Source of the DNA: Oscillibacter sp.
GTDB lineage: Bacteria > Bacillota > Clostridia > Oscillospirales > Oscillospiraceae
Assembly: GCA_009773995.1 (NCBI GenBank)
Contig: VSMY01000144.1
Location: 1 to 5,594 of the forward strand
Reading direction: 5' to 3'
Length of the DNA stretch: 5,594 nucleotides
How positions within the stretch are numbered: the first letter of the stretch is position 1; every line of letters starts with the position of its first letter. A program made the position numbers and the translations under genes. Positions 1-4,754 of the stretch are shown in pieces. Below the pieces are notes generated by a model. It saw only the letters and a list, made by a program, of their open reading frames with translations, ran no database searches and was not told where the DNA came from.

Positions 1-284
1 AGGGCGGTAAGAGCTTTATCTGCTGCTCCTCTTCCTTCATGGACAAGAAGAGCGGCCAGCTGAAATCCCGCATCCGCCCCACCTTGGTGGAGGGCTCCGT
101 GGTTACCGCCACCCGCACAAACCTCCATTGGATTGTGACGGAGTACGGAAAATTTAACGTCAAGGGCAAGTCTACCTGGGAACGGGCGGAGGGCCTGATC
201 GGTTTGGCCCATCCCCAATTCCGGGAAGAGCTTATCGCCGAGGCGGAAAAAATGCGCATTTGGCGGCGCTCCAATAAGCGCTGA
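1..284 (+). CDS. CoA-transferase, acetyl-CoA hydrolase/transferase family (butyryl-CoA:acetate type), C-terminal fragment
   Basis: The gene enters from the left edge; its frame begins at base 3 and gives 93 residues up to a TGA stop. The fragment matches the C-terminal end of the acetyl-CoA hydrolase/transferase family, which moves CoA between acyl-CoA and a carboxylate such as acetate. Visible family hallmarks are the segment KSRIRPTL, then GSVVTATRTN, then IVTEYG followed by KGKSTWERAEGLI and AHPQFREELIAEAEK. The ending (MRIWRRSNKR) resembles butyryl-CoA:acetate or 4-hydroxybutyrate CoA-transferases of gut butyrate producers, which is the basis for the subtype. The catalytic glutamate region lies outside the window, so the substrate cannot be fixed; a Cat1-like succinyl-CoA transferase is an alternative. 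The ATG at base 39 is internal, because conserved sequence continues upstream of it. The family is sure and the substrate is only probable. Confidence 0.86.
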   Translation, partial: GGKSFICCSSSFMDKKSGQLKSRIRPTLVEGSVVTATRTNLHWIVTEYGKFNVKGKSTWERAEGLIGLAHPQFREELIAEAEKMRIWRRSNKR

Positions 285-306
285 GCCGCCGCTCTCTCTG
301 CGGGGC
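285..306 (+). terminator. Possible weak terminator hairpin after the CoA-transferase gene
   Basis: Immediately after the stop codon, GCC-G-CCGC (285-292, with G288 bulged) can pair with GCGGGGC (300-306) around a TCTCTCT loop. This gives a 7-bp GC-rich stem. No clean run of T follows, only a mixed T/G stretch to about 328, so it is an atypical intrinsic terminator at best. The position right behind the stop codon is the main argument for it. Confidence 0.3.
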
Positions 307-373
307 CTCTGCTGTGTGGTGTTTGTCTCACAGGAACTTCGTTGGACAGCAGTCCCTACCCAGGGCAGTCTTA

Positions 374-419
374 GCACGGAATCGGAAAAATCGGCACGGA
401 ATTTGAACCAGCATGGAAT
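374..419 (+). repeat. Three short direct repeats of GCAYGGAAT upstream of carD
   Basis: GCACGGAAT occurs at 374-382 and 394-402, and GCATGGAAT at 411-419, so start-to-start spacings are 20 and 17 bases. The first and third copies share further flanking sequence (AGCACGGAATCGG versus AGCATGGAATCAGG). They lie 60-105 bases before the carD start, in the gap where its promoter or leader must be. They could be binding sites for a regulator or simple local duplication. I found no convincing -35/-10 pair in this GC-rich gap (285-479). It otherwise holds no gene I can support. Confidence 0.5.
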
Positions 420-467
420 CAGGCGGATCAAGAGGCAAACAACACAGCGGCGGAGGCCGCGACAGAG

Positions 468-474
468 AAAGGGG
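468..474 (+). promoter_or_regulatory. Ribosome binding site deciding the carD start
   Basis: AAAGGGG ends five bases before ATG 480 but overlaps the alternative GTG at 474. It therefore supports 480 as the true initiation codon. Confidence 0.6.
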
Positions 475-479
475 TGTCC

Positions 480-977
480 ATGTTCCAAATCGGAGACCTG
501 ATCGTGCACCCCATGCACGGGGCAGGCGTCATTGATGATGTCGTCCAGGAAAAGGTGGCGGGCAAGGTGAAGGAGTACTATGTCTTCAAAATGCCCGTAG
601 GCGGGCTGACCTTGAAGATTCCCACCGCCAACTGCCAGGCCATCGGCATCCGGTCCATCATCTCGGAGGCGGAGGCGGAGGCGTTTTTCGCCGGCATCCC
701 CGCCTTGGAGGTGGAGTCCAACGCCAATTGGAACAAGCGCTATCAGGAAAACCTTCTCCGGCTGAAAAGCGGCGACCTCAACGAGGTGGCCCGAGTGGTG
801 AAGGGCTTGATGCGGCGGGATTCCCGGCGCGGGCTCTCTACGGGGGAACGAAAGATGCTCCACAGCGCGAAGCAGATCATCATTTCCGAAATCGCGCTGG
901 TGGAGGGCTGCGCCTACCAGGACGCGGAAGCGCGGCTGGAACGGGCGGTAATGCAGAAGCCGCCGGTTCCTCAGTAA
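480..977 (+). CDS. carD: CarD family RNA polymerase-binding transcriptional regulator
   Basis: This encodes a 165-residue cytoplasmic protein of the CarD/CdnL family, which binds the RNA polymerase beta subunit and stabilises open promoter complexes. The N-terminal Tudor-like RNAP-interaction domain covers about residues 1-60, with VHPMHGAGVI (9-18) and YYVFKMP (33-39). The helical C-terminal domain starts near NWNKRYQENL (83-92) and contains SGDLNEVARVV and RRGLSTGERKML. Trp84 aligns by eye with the tryptophan that wedges the promoter bubble in mycobacterial CarD (NW-x-x-RY context). A GTG at 474 is also in frame, but it overlaps the purine-rich AAAGGGG (468-474). That sequence is ideally spaced for ATG 480, and family members usually begin with MF-x-x-GD, so 480 is chosen. 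It lies 40 bases ahead of ispD in the same direction, a common clostridial arrangement. Length is normal for the family. Confidence 0.93.
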   Translation: MFQIGDLIVHPMHGAGVIDDVVQEKVAGKVKEYYVFKMPVGGLTLKIPTANCQAIGIRSIISEAEAEAFFAGIPALEVESNANWNKRYQENLLRLKSGDLNEVARVVKGLMRRDSRRGLSTGERKMLHSAKQIIISEIALVEGCAYQDAEARLERAVMQKPPVPQ

Positions 978-988
978 AACGCGCAAAG

Positions 989-1001
989 GCCCCGCTGGGG
1001 C
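989..1001 (+). other. Small intergenic hairpin between carD and ispD
   Basis: GCCCC (989-993) pairs with GGGGC (997-1001) across a GCT triloop. No T run follows, and the ispD ribosome binding site AGAGGGGG begins a few bases later. It is therefore more likely an mRNA stability or processing element, or chance, than a terminator. The genes are probably still co-transcribed. Confidence 0.35.
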
Positions 1002-1017
1002 AGAGAGGGGGTTTGCA

Positions 1018-1749
1018 ATGCTGCCGTTTTTCAAAAAAGTGCGGGAAGCCAGGCGGCCCCGCTGCGCCGCGCTGGTGGCGGCGGCGGGCAGTTCCACCCG
1101 AATGGGCGGCGTGAACAAGCTGCTCCAGCCGCTGGAGGGCGTTCCGGTTTTAGTGCGGACCTTGGCGGCCCTCCAGGTGGCCGGGAGTATAGATGAGATC
1201 CTTGTCGCCGCCCGGGAAGAAGATATCCTGGAGATTTCTCAGCTATGCCGGACCTACGGGCTCACAAAATGCGTCAAGGTGATCCGGGGCGGGGAAAGCC
1301 GGGTGCATTCCGTGCTGCTGGCGGCGCTGGAGGCCTCGCCGGATATGGAGCTTTTGGCGGTGCAGGACGGTGCCCGGCCCCTGGTGACGCCGGAGCTGAT
1401 TGACCGCGTCGTGTCCGCTGCCGCTCGGTGCTCCGCCGCCGTCCCTGCCGTGGCGGTGAAAGACACGGTAAAGACGGTCCGGGAGGATGGCGGAGTGGTG
1501 GAGACGCTGGATCGGACGCGGCTCCGGGCCGTCCAGACCCCTCAGGTTTTCGAGGCCGGTCTGTTGAAGGCGGCTCTCCAGTCCGCCCTGGAGCAGGGAA
1601 CTGCCGTCACCGACGACGCCTCCGCCGTGGAGCGGCTGGGGAAGGTGGTCTTCCTGGTGGAGGGGGAGGAGGAAAATCTGAAAATTACCACCCCGGCGGA
1701 TATGATTTTGGCGGAAGCCGTCGTGAAGGCCCGGGAGGAAGGGCGATGA
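1018..1749 (+). CDS. ispD: 2-C-methyl-D-erythritol 4-phosphate cytidylyltransferase
   Basis: IspD transfers CMP from CTP onto 2-C-methyl-D-erythritol 4-phosphate, the third step of the MEP pathway to IPP and DMAPP, in the cytoplasm. The 243-residue product shows the nucleotidyltransferase signature AAAGSSTRM (21-29) with Arg28 and Lys34 as the expected CTP-binding and catalytic residues. Further family motifs are GGESRVHSV (91-99), QDGARPLV (116-123), AVKDTV (146-151), QTPQVF (173-178), TDDAS (198-202) and NLKITTPAD (220-228), where Lys222 corresponds to the substrate-binding lysine of E. coli IspD. It is slightly longer than the usual ~230 residues because about 15 basic residues precede the first strand. 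ATG 1018 has a well-placed AGAGGGGG site. Its TGA overlaps the ispF ATG, implying translational coupling. Confidence 0.96.
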   Translation: MLPFFKKVREARRPRCAALVAAAGSSTRMGGVNKLLQPLEGVPVLVRTLAALQVAGSIDEILVAAREEDILEISQLCRTYGLTKCVKVIRGGESRVHSVLLAALEASPDMELLAVQDGARPLVTPELIDRVVSAAARCSAAVPAVAVKDTVKTVREDGGVVETLDRTRLRAVQTPQVFEAGLLKAALQSALEQGTAVTDDASAVERLGKVVFLVEGEEENLKITTPADMILAEAVVKAREEGR

Positions 1750-2234
1750 CAAATCTGCGAATAGGCCATGGCTATGACGTGCACCGCCTGACGGAGGGCC
1801 GGAAGCTGATTCTGGGCGGTGTGGAGATTCCCTGGGAAAAGGGACTTCTGGGCCACTCCGACGCCGATGTTTTGGTTCACGCCGTCATGGACGCCCTGGC
1901 GGGAGCCGCCCGTCTGGGGGACATTGGGAAGCTGTTTCCGGACACCGATCCGGCCTATAAAGACGTCTCCAGCTTGAGGCTGCTGAGCGCGGTGGGACGG
2001 CTTTTGGAGGAAAAGGGCTTTGCCGTGGTGAACATCGACGCCGTGCTGCTGGCCCAAGCCCCAAAGATTGCGCCGTATAAGGTCCGGATGATGGAGAACA
2101 TCGCCGACGCTTTGGGGATTGAATCGGAGCAGATCAATGTCAAGGCCACCACCGAGGAGGGCCTGGGCTTTACTGGAGACGGCTCGGGCATGGCGGCCCA
2201 TGCCGTGGTTTTGCTGGAACGCAGCCCCTCCTGA
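1746..2234 (+). CDS. ispF: 2-C-methyl-D-erythritol 2,4-cyclodiphosphate synthase
   Basis: IspF cyclises 4-diphosphocytidyl-2-C-methyl-D-erythritol 2-phosphate with release of CMP, the fifth MEP-pathway step. The 162-residue length is typical of this homotrimeric zinc enzyme. Zinc ligands are present: Asp11 and His13 in GHGYDVHRL, and His45 in GHSDADVLVHA (36-46). FPDTDPAY (64-71), LLAQAPKIAPY (101-111) and the active-site/CMP-binding segment KATTEEGLGFTG (133-144) are also intact. The ATG at 1746 overlaps the ispD stop (ATGA). It fits the conserved N-terminus, and the reading frame also stays open upstream inside ispD with no conserved sequence there. IspE, which catalyses the intervening step, is not in the window. 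A strong terminator follows 27 bases after the stop, so ispF is probably the last gene of the carD-ispD-ispF unit. Confidence 0.97.
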   Translation: MTNLRIGHGYDVHRLTEGRKLILGGVEIPWEKGLLGHSDADVLVHAVMDALAGAARLGDIGKLFPDTDPAYKDVSSLRLLSAVGRLLEEKGFAVVNIDAVLLAQAPKIAPYKVRMMENIADALGIESEQINVKATTEEGLGFTGDGSGMAAHAVVLLERSPS

Positions 2235-2261
2235 GCGCGTACCATGCCGAATAGATATCCG

Positions 2262-2288
2262 CGCCCCGCTTTGCTGCGGGGCGTTTTT
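2262..2288 (+). terminator. Strong rho-independent terminator after ispF
   Basis: CGCCCCGC (2262-2269) and GCGGGGCG (2276-2283) form a perfect 8-bp GC-rich stem with a TTTGCT loop, followed directly by five Ts (2284-2288). This closes the carD-ispD-ispF unit, although the short T run may allow some read-through. Confidence 0.9.
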
Positions 2289-2293
2289 GCGCC

Positions 2294-2322
2294 ATGGCAC
2301 CTTTCTCTCTAAGTCCCATAAT
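2294..2322 (+). promoter_or_regulatory. Possible sigma-A-type promoter for the DUF3343-aminotransferase pair
   Basis: ATGGCA (2294-2299, four of six bases matching TTGACA) and CATAAT (2317-2322, five of six matching TATAAT) are separated by 17 bases. Transcription would begin near 2329, giving a very short leader that starts just before the ribosome binding site. It is plausible because a strong terminator lies just upstream and the downstream genes need their own start. The match is moderate and could be chance. Confidence 0.45.
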
Positions 2323-2336
2323 ATGGGAGAGAAAGG
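2300..2336 (+). promoter_or_regulatory. Hairpin overlapping the DUF3343 ribosome binding site
   Basis: CCTTTCTCTC (2300-2309) is the exact reverse complement of GAGAGAAAGG (2327-2336), a perfect 10-bp inverted repeat. Inside it CCAT/ATGG (2316-2319/2323-2326) can also pair. The right arm contains the first half of the Shine-Dalgarno sequence AAAGGAGG (2332-2339). In any mRNA reading through from ispF the site would therefore be partly hidden. At DNA level the same inverted repeat could be an operator spanning the putative -10 box. Confidence 0.5.
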
Positions 2337-2346
2337 AGGAGTGTTT

Positions 2347-2598
2347 GTGGAGCACTATATCATCCTGGCCCGCTCCGTAACCTACGCCCAGCGGATGCAG
2401 AAGTCCCTGGGGCGGGCGGGCATCCGCTGCCATGTCTTCCGGCCTCCCAGAGACCTGACGGACATGGGCTGCGCCTATGCCGTGCGCATAGCGGTTTCCG
2501 ATCTGCCGGGGGCTCTGACCGCCCTGCACAGGGACGGCCTGGACCCCGTTCAAATATTTTTGTTCCAGAAGGGCCTGTACCAGGAGGTGGAGGCATGA
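2347..2598 (+). CDS. DUF3343 family small protein (putative Se/S carrier-like)
   Basis: An 83-residue soluble protein resembling the DUF3343 family, whose Pfam description is a putative selenium/sulfur carrier-like domain. Evidence is the small size and the pattern YIILARSVTYAQRMQK, then AGIRCHVFRPPR (24-35), then MGCAYAVRI (40-48). Cys42 fits the family's conserved G-C-G/A position, and Cys28 occupies a second position often seen as Cys. The C-terminal half (DLPGALTALHRDGLDPVQIF) fits the usual alpha/beta ending. Start choice: AGGAGG (2334-2339) lies seven bases before GTG 2347; GTG 2341 is too close to it, and ATG 2323 lies upstream of the site. The stop overlaps the next gene's ATG (ATGA), so it is probably translationally coupled to the PLP enzyme. 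The biochemical role of DUF3343 is not established; the carrier idea is inference from family naming and context. Confidence 0.82.
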   Translation: MEHYIILARSVTYAQRMQKSLGRAGIRCHVFRPPRDLTDMGCAYAVRIAVSDLPGALTALHRDGLDPVQIFLFQKGLYQEVEA

Positions 2599-3728
2599 TT
2601 TATTTTGACAGCGCGGCCACCAGCTTTCAGAAGCCCGCTTCCGTTGCCGCCGCCATGTGGGAGGCCTTGGCCGCCATGAGTTCCCCGGGACGGGGCGGTT
2701 ATTCCGCCGCTGCCCGGGCCGCCGACGCGGCCTTTCAGTGCCGCTCGGAGCTGGCGGAAATGTTCGGCATGAAAAACCCGGAGCAAGTGGTATTCACGCT
2801 CAACGCAACCCACGCCTTGAACATCGCCATCAAAAGCCTGGTTCCGCCGGGGGGAAAGGCGGTCATCTCCGGCTATGAGCACAACGCCGTCACCCGGCCC
2901 TTGGAGGCCCTGGGGGCAGATGTTTCCGTAGCATCCGCCCCGCTGTTTGAGCCGGAGGCGGTGACGGCGGCTTTTAACCGCCTCATTGTCCCCGGGACCG
3001 ACGCCGTGGTTTGCAGCCATGTGTCCAACGTCTTTGGCTTCATCCAGCCGGTAGAGGACATCGCGGCCATTTGCCGGAGCCGGAGAGTGCCCTTTATCAT
3101 CGACGCCTCCCAGTCTGCGGGGGTTTTGCCCCTGAATATGGGAGCTCTTGGCGCGGCCTTTATCGCTATGCCGGGGCACAAGGGGCTCTACGGCCCCCAA
3201 GGCACCGGCGTACTGCTGTGCCGGGAGGACGTTCCCACCCGGCCCCTTCTGGAGGGGGGCACGGGAAGCCAGTCTATCCAGCAGCAGATGCCGGATTTCC
3301 TGCCGGACCGTCTGGAGGCCGGGACGCTTAACATGCCTGGAATCGCAGGACTGTTAGCCGGTATCCGCTATGTCCGCCGGGGAGGGCAGGAAAAAATTCT
3401 GGCCCATGAAAAGCACCTGACCCAAATTGCCGCCCAGGGGCTGGCGGCCATGCCGGGTATGCGAATCTTCGCCTCTCCCGGCCTTCGGCATCAGACCGGG
3501 GTGCTGTCCCTGACGGTGGAGGGACTGGACGTGGAAAGCATCGGCTCCGCCCTGGCGGAACGGGGATTCGCCGTTCGCACGGGCATTCACTGCGCTCCCA
3601 GCGCCCACCGAACGGCGGGAACGCTGGACACCGGCACCGTCCGCGTCAGCTTTTCCGATTTCAACACGCCGGAGGAGGTAGCCCGGCTGCTCCGGGTGTT
3701 TCCTGGGGCCTTGGGGCGGGCTTTCTGA
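2595..3728 (+). CDS. Class V aminotransferase / cysteine desulfurase-like PLP enzyme
   Basis: A 377-residue cytoplasmic fold-type I PLP enzyme of the cysteine desulfurase/selenocysteine lyase group, closest by eye to the subgroup described for Enterococcus EF2568 (TIGR01977). Key residues are visible: YFDSAATSFQKP at the N-terminus, TLNATHALN (68-76), His96 in SGYEHNAVTRPL for ring stacking, Asp170 and Gln173 in DASQSAG, and Lys196 in GHKGLYGPQGTG as the Schiff-base lysine. RTGIHCAPSAH (328-338) carries Cys333 at the position of the persulfide-forming catalytic cysteine of SufS-type enzymes. The end TGTVRVSFSDFNT is typical of the subgroup. Expected chemistry is removal of S or Se from cysteine or selenocysteine, giving alanine. 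It overlaps the DUF3343 gene by four bases, and no SufU or IscU scaffold is nearby. That argues for a dedicated role rather than housekeeping Fe-S assembly. The substrate is unknown. Confidence 0.9.
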   Translation: MIYFDSAATSFQKPASVAAAMWEALAAMSSPGRGGYSAAARAADAAFQCRSELAEMFGMKNPEQVVFTLNATHALNIAIKSLVPPGGKAVISGYEHNAVTRPLEALGADVSVASAPLFEPEAVTAAFNRLIVPGTDAVVCSHVSNVFGFIQPVEDIAAICRSRRVPFIIDASQSAGVLPLNMGALGAAFIAMPGHKGLYGPQGTGVLLCREDVPTRPLLEGGTGSQSIQQQMPDFLPDRLEAGTLNMPGIAGLLAGIRYVRRGGQEKILAHEKHLTQIAAQGLAAMPGMRIFASPGLRHQTGVLSLTVEGLDVESIGSALAERGFAVRTGIHCAPSAHRTAGTLDTGTVRVSFSDFNTPEEVARLLRVFPGALGRAF

Positions 3729-3738
3729 ACAGACCGTG

Positions 3739-3781
3739 AATTTTCCGGTAATTTTCCCTTGGTTTACCTTGCTTTTTACCG
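3739..3781 (+). repeat. Short AT-rich repeats upstream of the cdaA promoter
   Basis: AATTTTCC occurs at 3739-3746 and 3750-3757 (11-base period). TTTACC occurs at 3763-3768 and 3775-3780 (12-base period). CGGTAA (3746-3751) is the reverse complement of TTACCG (3776-3781). The cluster sits just upstream of and over the -35 box. Near-helical periods would suit a DNA-binding protein or an upstream promoter element, but no known operator is recognised. Confidence 0.35.
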
Positions 3782-3797
3782 CCGGGTTCTATATAAT
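3769..3797 (+). promoter_or_regulatory. Sigma-A-type promoter for cdaA-cdaR
   Basis: A perfect TATAAT -10 box (3792-3797) lies 17 bases after TTGCTT (3769-3774), which keeps the TTG core of the -35 consensus. Transcription should begin near 3804, leaving a leader of about 77 bases before cdaA. This is the best promoter in the window and marks cdaA as the first gene of its unit. Confidence 0.75.
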
Positions 3798-3827
3798 CTA
3801 TAGTATTCATGACCTGACGTTTCTCTC

Positions 3828-3843
3828 AGCGGAAACAGCCGCT
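3828..3843 (+). other. Small hairpin in the cdaA leader
   Basis: AGCGG (3828-3832) can pair with CCGCT (3839-3843) around AAACAG. An alternative pairing of GGAAA (3831-3835) with TTTCC (3843-3847) competes with it. There is no T run, so it is not a terminator. The leader is too short to be a ydaO-type c-di-AMP riboswitch. Confidence 0.3.
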
Positions 3844-3867
3844 TTCCCGGCGGCCCAGAGGAAAGGG

Positions 3868-3879
3868 ATGACGACGTAA
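3868..3879 (+). other. Three-codon upstream ORF before cdaA
   Basis: ATG ACG ACG TAA lies one base ahead of the cdaA start codon. AGAGG (3857-3861) is spaced six bases from this ATG, better than the 13-base distance from AAAGGG (3862-3867) to the cdaA ATG at 3881. Ribosomes may therefore initiate here, terminate and restart on cdaA. It could also be coincidental. Confidence 0.3.
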
Positions 3880-3880
3880 A

Positions 3881-4753
3881 ATGAATGTGACGCTGACGGA
3901 GCTGTTTGCCACCATCGGCCGGTATCTGCTGACCATTGAGGTTTCGGATGTTTTGGATATTGCCATCATGGCGTTCGCGCTCTATAAAGTACTGACCCTG
4001 GTGCAGACTACGAAAGCCGCCAGCCTTTTGAAGGGGCTGTTCGTTTTCCTGGCGGCTCTGCTTTTAAGCTACCTGTTTGGGCTGAACGGCATCTACTATC
4101 TGCTGAGCCGAATGGTGGAGGTGGGGGTGCTGGCGCTCATCATCCTGTTCCAGCCGGAGATCCGCCGGATTTTGGAGGAGATGGGAAGCCGCCGCATCCT
4201 GGCCCTCTTCACTCGGACGGAGAACGCCAGCGTTCTGGAGCAGACCATCGAGCAGACCGTCCTGGCCTGTTCGGAGATGTCCCAGTCCCGCACCGGCGCG
4301 CTGATTGTGTTCGAGCGGGAGATTCTTTTGGACGACATGGTCCGCAGCGGCACAGTGCTGGATGCCGCGGTGTCCAGCGAACTTTTGAAAAATATCTTTT
4401 TTGTCAAGGCGCCCATGCACGACGGGGCGGTCATCGTCCGTCACGGTCGGGTGCTGGGGGCGGGGTGCATGCTCCCCCTGAGCAAGAACGTGAATCTGTC
4501 CCGGGATTTGGGGATGAGGCACCGGGCGGGCATCGGCATGAGTGAAAACTCCGACGCGGTGGTGGTCATCGTATCGGAGGAGACCGGCTCTATCTCGGTG
4601 GCCACCGGCGGAATGCTGAAACGGCATTTGAAGCCGGAGACCCTGGATAACCTCCTGCGGAACGAGCTGCTTCCGCAGGAGGAGGCCGGGACGGAAAAGC
4701 AGAAATTCAGCCTGACGGGTCTTCTGCGCTCCAGGAAGGACGGAGGTGCGTAA
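3881..4753 (+). CDS. cdaA: Membrane diadenylate cyclase CdaA
   Basis: CdaA (also DacA, YbbP) condenses two ATP molecules into cyclic di-AMP, a second messenger controlling potassium and osmolyte balance and cell-wall homeostasis. The 290-residue product has three N-terminal membrane segments (about 23-41, 50-67 and 71-90), ending in the conserved LIILFQPEIRRILEEMG. The cytoplasmic DAC domain covers about 113-265. Its catalytic signatures are GALIVFER (139-146), the DGA motif (Asp181-Ala183, in MHDGAVIV) and the RHR motif (213-215, in MRHRAGIGMSENSDA). All are intact, so activity is expected. ATG 3881 is the first in-frame start after a TGA at 3869. Its upstream site is oddly distant, with a mini-ORF in between. 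A TATAAT promoter lies about 85 bases upstream. cdaR follows after a single base, the normal Gram-positive cdaA-cdaR order, in which glmM is usually the next gene. Confidence 0.97.
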   Translation: MNVTLTELFATIGRYLLTIEVSDVLDIAIMAFALYKVLTLVQTTKAASLLKGLFVFLAALLLSYLFGLNGIYYLLSRMVEVGVLALIILFQPEIRRILEEMGSRRILALFTRTENASVLEQTIEQTVLACSEMSQSRTGALIVFEREILLDDMVRSGTVLDAAVSSELLKNIFFVKAPMHDGAVIVRHGRVLGAGCMLPLSKNVNLSRDLGMRHRAGIGMSENSDAVVVIVSEETGSISVATGGMLKRHLKPETLDNLLRNELLPQEEAGTEKQKFSLTGLLRSRKDGGA

Positions 4754-4754
4754 G

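Noticed and set aside
285..479. T-box or other riboswitch upstream of carD
   Set aside because: There is no TGGNACC-type antiterminator bulge, no terminator before the gene, and only 4-bp hairpins such as GGAC/GTCC (344-355).
316..501. A 61-residue open frame in the gap before carD
   Set aside because: Its composition is low-complexity and Arg/Gln-rich, it has no recognisable family, it has no ribosome binding site that I can see, and it overlaps the carD start. It is most likely chance in GC-rich DNA.
1428..1745. A long open frame upstream of and in frame with ispF, starting inside ispD
   Set aside because: The upstream part is an out-of-frame reading of ispD (Gly/Arg-rich). Conserved IspF sequence starts at ATG 1746, so this is not an IspD-IspF fusion.
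1243..1752. Long antisense open frames opposite ispD and ispF (and similar ones opposite cdaA and the aminotransferase)
   Set aside because: They lie opposite genes with clear conserved motifs, their translations are rich in His, Arg, Gly and Pro as expected of shadow frames, and no start signals support them.
3733..3757. Terminator after the aminotransferase gene
   Set aside because: ACCG (3733-3736) and CGGT (3746-3749) give only a 4-bp stem before AATTTTCC, too weak to call. Read-through into cdaA remains possible.
3804..3880. c-di-AMP (ydaO) riboswitch in the cdaA leader
   Set aside because: The leader is about 77 bases and shows only a small hairpin. The ydaO class is much longer and I see none of its pseudo-symmetric structure.
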